From an uncultured Clostridia bacterium (GTDB taxonomy: Bacteria > Bacillota > Clostridia > Oscillospirales > Acutalibacteraceae), in the NCBI GenBank assembly GCA_946497265.1, contig CAMMKL010000017.1, forward strand, positions 1 to 15,503: 15,503 nucleotides of DNA, written 5' to 3'. Below the pieces are notes generated by a model. The model saw only the letters and a program-made list of their open reading frames with translations. It was not told the DNA's origin and searched no databases. Of this stretch, positions 14,232 to 15,503 are shown piece by piece. The position numbers were made by a program, and so were the translations under genes. Numbering within the stretch: the first letter of the stretch is position 1; each line of letters begins with the position of its first letter.

Positions 14232-14264
14232 TCATCGCATACGGCGCCGTATAATCCGGTTCAT
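14232..14264 (-). CDS. Arginine-rich 10-codon leader peptide upstream of metY
   Basis: A 10-codon frame, MNRIIRRRMR with stop TGA, has a perfect AGGAGG ribosome binding site (14272-14277) seven bases before its ATG. It lies about 45 nt after the predicted transcription start and about 165 nt before metY. Half of the residues are arginine, using CGG, CGG, CGC, CGT and CGA. A second tiny frame, MMVWYI (14215-14235), begins in an ATGA overlap with its stop. Such a well-initiated short ORF in a long leader is typical of ribosome-stalling regulation. It is also possible that it has no function. It is too short to identify by homology. Confidence 0.5.
   Translation of the reverse strand: MNRIIRRRMR
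14239..14252. repeat. 14-bp perfect palindrome inside the metY leader ORF
   Basis: ATACGGCGCCGTAT is fully self-complementary and encodes the IRRR core of the leader peptide. In DNA it could be an operator; in RNA it can only form a very short hairpin because no loop is left. Confidence 0.5.
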
Positions 14265-14317
14265 GAAGGAGCCTCCTCAGCTTAATTAATATAATTCCTA
14301 TCTAATTACTATGATTT

Positions 14318-14346
14318 ATAATAATACCAATCCCTATTTTTGTCAA
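14318..14346 (-). promoter_or_regulatory. Sigma-A promoter of the metY-iscS-iscU unit
   Basis: On the minus strand a perfect TTGACA (14341-14346), a 17-nt spacer and TATTAT (14318-14323) form a strong promoter. The expected start near 14311 gives a leader of about 245 nt before metY. No S-box SAM riboswitch or T-box signature is recognisable in that leader. Confidence 0.8.
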
Positions 14347-14390
14347 TAGGATTTTCTGTATTTGGTAACCTAAATGGGATTTTTAAAATA

Positions 14391-14430
14391 GCCGCCCGGT
14401 AAAAGGGAATATCCCCTTTTACCGGGCGGC
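14391..14430 (-). terminator. Strong terminator after superoxide dismutase
   Basis: A perfect 17-bp GC-rich stem (14391-14407 with 14414-14430) closes a 6-nt loop 14 nt past the sod stop codon. On the minus strand it is followed by TATTTT. It separates sod from the metY promoter. Confidence 0.92.
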
Positions 14431-14444
14431 CGAACCGTAAAACG

Positions 14445-15074
14445 TTAAGATAAGCCGCATACCCTATCCGCCCATTGTTCCACGGCCCTCCAGTTGATCA
14501 CTTGGAACCAATTGTCCAGATACTCCGCACGCCGATTTTGATATTGCAGATAATAGGCGTGTTCCCAGACATCTACCAGAAGAAGGGGTGTCATACCCTT
14601 GGCCAACGGGTTATCCTGATTTAAGGTATGCACAATTTTAAAATTCCCTTTTTTATCCGTCACGAGCCAGGCCCAGCCGGAACCAAACTGCGACAAGGCG
14701 CTCGCCTTCATTTTTTCCCGCCAGTTGTCATAGGAGCCGAAACAACGGTCAATACACTCGGCAATTTTTCCGGTGGGGCGGGTCTCGCCTTTTCCCATGC
14801 AATAAAAATAAAGCTGATGGTTATACACGCCGCCCGCGTTGTTGCGCACGCCGGTCTGGATCGCCTCCGGCAGATGGCAATATTTTGCCACGAGCTGATG
14901 CAGGGGGCAATCATGGTATTGCGGGTAATCTTTCAACAGGTTGTTGAGATTATCCACGTAGGTCTGCAAGTGTTTGTCGTGATGAAAGTGCATCGTCTCC
15001 TCATTGATGTATGGCTCCAGAGCGTCGTATTCATAGGGCAGCGGCTGCAAAGTAAACGGGTAATGCTGGTTCAC
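14445..15074 (-). CDS. sodA: Superoxide dismutase, Fe/Mn family
   Basis: A 209-residue cytoplasmic enzyme converting superoxide to hydrogen peroxide and oxygen. The metal ligands by alignment to the family are H31 (HFHHDKH), H86 (VYNHQLYF), D168 and H172 (DVWEHAYYL). Residues that separate the two metal types look manganese-like: Gly at 82 before the second histidine, and Gln at 153 in LNQDNPL, as in bacterial MnSOD. Metal use cannot be settled from sequence. Translation appears to begin at GTG (15074) after AAAGGAAG; the nearby ATG at 15081 is out of frame. It is 72 nt downstream of azlD, with a possible weak promoter between, and ends in a strong terminator. Confidence 0.94.
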   Translation of the reverse strand: MNQHYPFTLQPLPYEYDALEPYINEETMHFHHDKHLQTYVDNLNNLLKDYPQYHDCPLHQLVAKYCHLPEAIQTGVRNNAGGVYNHQLYFYCMGKGETRPTGKIAECIDRCFGSYDNWREKMKASALSQFGSGWAWLVTDKKGNFKIVHTLNQDNPLAKGMTPLLLVDVWEHAYYLQYQNRRAEYLDNWFQVINWRAVEQWADRVCGLS

Positions 15075-15123
15075 GGGGCATCTTCCTTTCTATTTCTGAA
15101 AATGGAATACGGATTTCACCCCT

Positions 15124-15129
15124 AGTATA
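15124..15129 (-). promoter_or_regulatory. Possible weak -10 element upstream of sod
   Basis: TATACT on the minus strand lies 49 nt before the sod start. The best -35 (TTGTAT) would need a 19-nt spacer, so the promoter is doubtful; sod may instead be read from azlCD. Confidence 0.25.
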
Positions 15130-15146
15130 CGCCCAGAATTCCTTCT

Positions 15147-15482
15147 TCATACAAAAATGATTTGCACCAGTACCATATAAAGTATAGTACCCGCTCCAAT
15201 GGAAAGCAGCATGTTTTTCTTCCACAGATGTAGCAAGATTACGCATAGAATGGCAATCGCTTCCGGTATTCCGTATGGATAGCTTGCGGGGGTTACGTTT
15301 TTTAGGCAATAAACCACAAGGAATCCAATCACAGCGAAGGGGAGCACGCGCCCTAGGTATTGAATATATTGGGGCGCTTGTCTATTTGCCGGAAACAGCA
15401 GGAAGGGCAGAAAACGGGTCAACATTGTTCCCAGTACTACCATCATAACCGTGAGCACCGCCTGCCCGTTTGCCATCGTCAT
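15147..15482 (-). CDS. azlD: AzlD-family branched-chain amino acid exporter subunit
   Basis: A 111-residue, very hydrophobic protein with about four membrane segments (near 5-25, 42-60, 72-87 and 90-110). It has the early TRFLPF motif and the YLGRVLPFAVIGFLVVYCLK region typical of AzlD. AzlD is the small partner of AzlC in the inner-membrane export of branched-chain amino acids. The ATG at 15482 overlaps, as ATGA, the stop codon of a preceding frame, as expected for a coupled azlC-azlD pair. An ATG two codons later is an alternative start. Confidence 0.88.
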   Translation of the reverse strand: MTMANGQAVLTVMMVVLGTMLTRFLPFLLFPANRQAPQYIQYLGRVLPFAVIGFLVVYCLKNVTPASYPYGIPEAIAILCVILLHLWKKNMLLSIGAGTILYMVLVQIIFV

Positions 15483-15503
15483 ACGCCTTTTTCCCCCTTT
15501 GTC
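15479..15503 (-). CDS. azlC: C-terminal end of an upstream gene, probably azlC
   Basis: Seven codons (TKGEKGV) and a TGA enter from the right edge and overlap the azlD start by four bases (ATGA). The identity is inferred only from the usual azlC-azlD order; the sequence is too short to recognise. Confidence 0.35.

Noticed and set aside
14067..14311. SAM riboswitch (S-box) or T-box upstream of metY
   Set aside because: I could not find the conserved S-box core or the T-box AGGGTGGNACCGCG-type sequence in the leader.
15031..15309. 92-codon frame overlapping sod and azlD
   Set aside because: It overlaps two clear genes in another frame and shows no family features; its inner ATG at 15081 only competes with the sod GTG start.

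Overview
The window looks like chromosomal DNA of a spore-forming, anaerobic member of the Firmicutes, most likely class Clostridia and probably of the Oscillospirales/Ruminococcaceae type. The reasons are the sporulation genes yqfC, yqfD and a ylbJ-like gene, strong AGGAGG-type ribosome binding sites, roughly even base composition, and a wealth of flavin, iron-sulfur and iron-alcohol-dehydrogenase enzymes. The taxonomic call is inference from gene content.

Layout. (1) 1-2918, minus strand: the conserved block yqfC-yqfD-phoH-ybeY, with ybeY cut by the window edge. A probable extended -10 promoter precedes phoH. (2) 3221-4664, plus strand: the ylbJ-like membrane protein gene, then a 68-residue cysteine-containing small protein and a clear terminator. 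(3) 4698-10575, plus strand: a redox island. It starts with a near-consensus sigma-A promoter whose -35 and start-site regions each carry an identical 13-bp inverted repeat. Then come an iron-dependent alcohol dehydrogenase, a DUF362 protein, a TetR regulator, a broken flavodoxin, an intact flavodoxin, a frameshifted iron-sulfur flavoprotein remnant, and an aldo/keto reductase fused to a two-cluster ferredoxin domain. The aldo/keto reductase has its own promoter and terminator. (4) 10576-11043: non-coding, ending in the iscU terminator. (5) 11044-14346, minus strand: metY-iscS-iscU, a sulfur unit preceded by a leader of about 245 nt. The leader holds an arginine-rich 10-codon upstream ORF and complementary segments able to mask the metY ribosome binding site. 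(6) 14391-15503, minus strand: superoxide dismutase with a strong terminator, azlD, and the last codons of a gene that is probably azlC.

How the genes fit together. The TetR protein is the natural candidate to bind the paired operators and control the alcohol dehydrogenase/DUF362 transcript. The flavodoxin and the ferredoxin-fused reductase would supply or use low-potential electrons in the same pathway; the substrate is unknown. The metY-iscS-iscU unit links sulfide capture into homocysteine with cysteine desulfuration and Fe-S scaffold assembly. The most novel elements are the twin-operator redox island with two decaying flavoprotein genes, and the metY leader, which looks like an undescribed translational attenuator.
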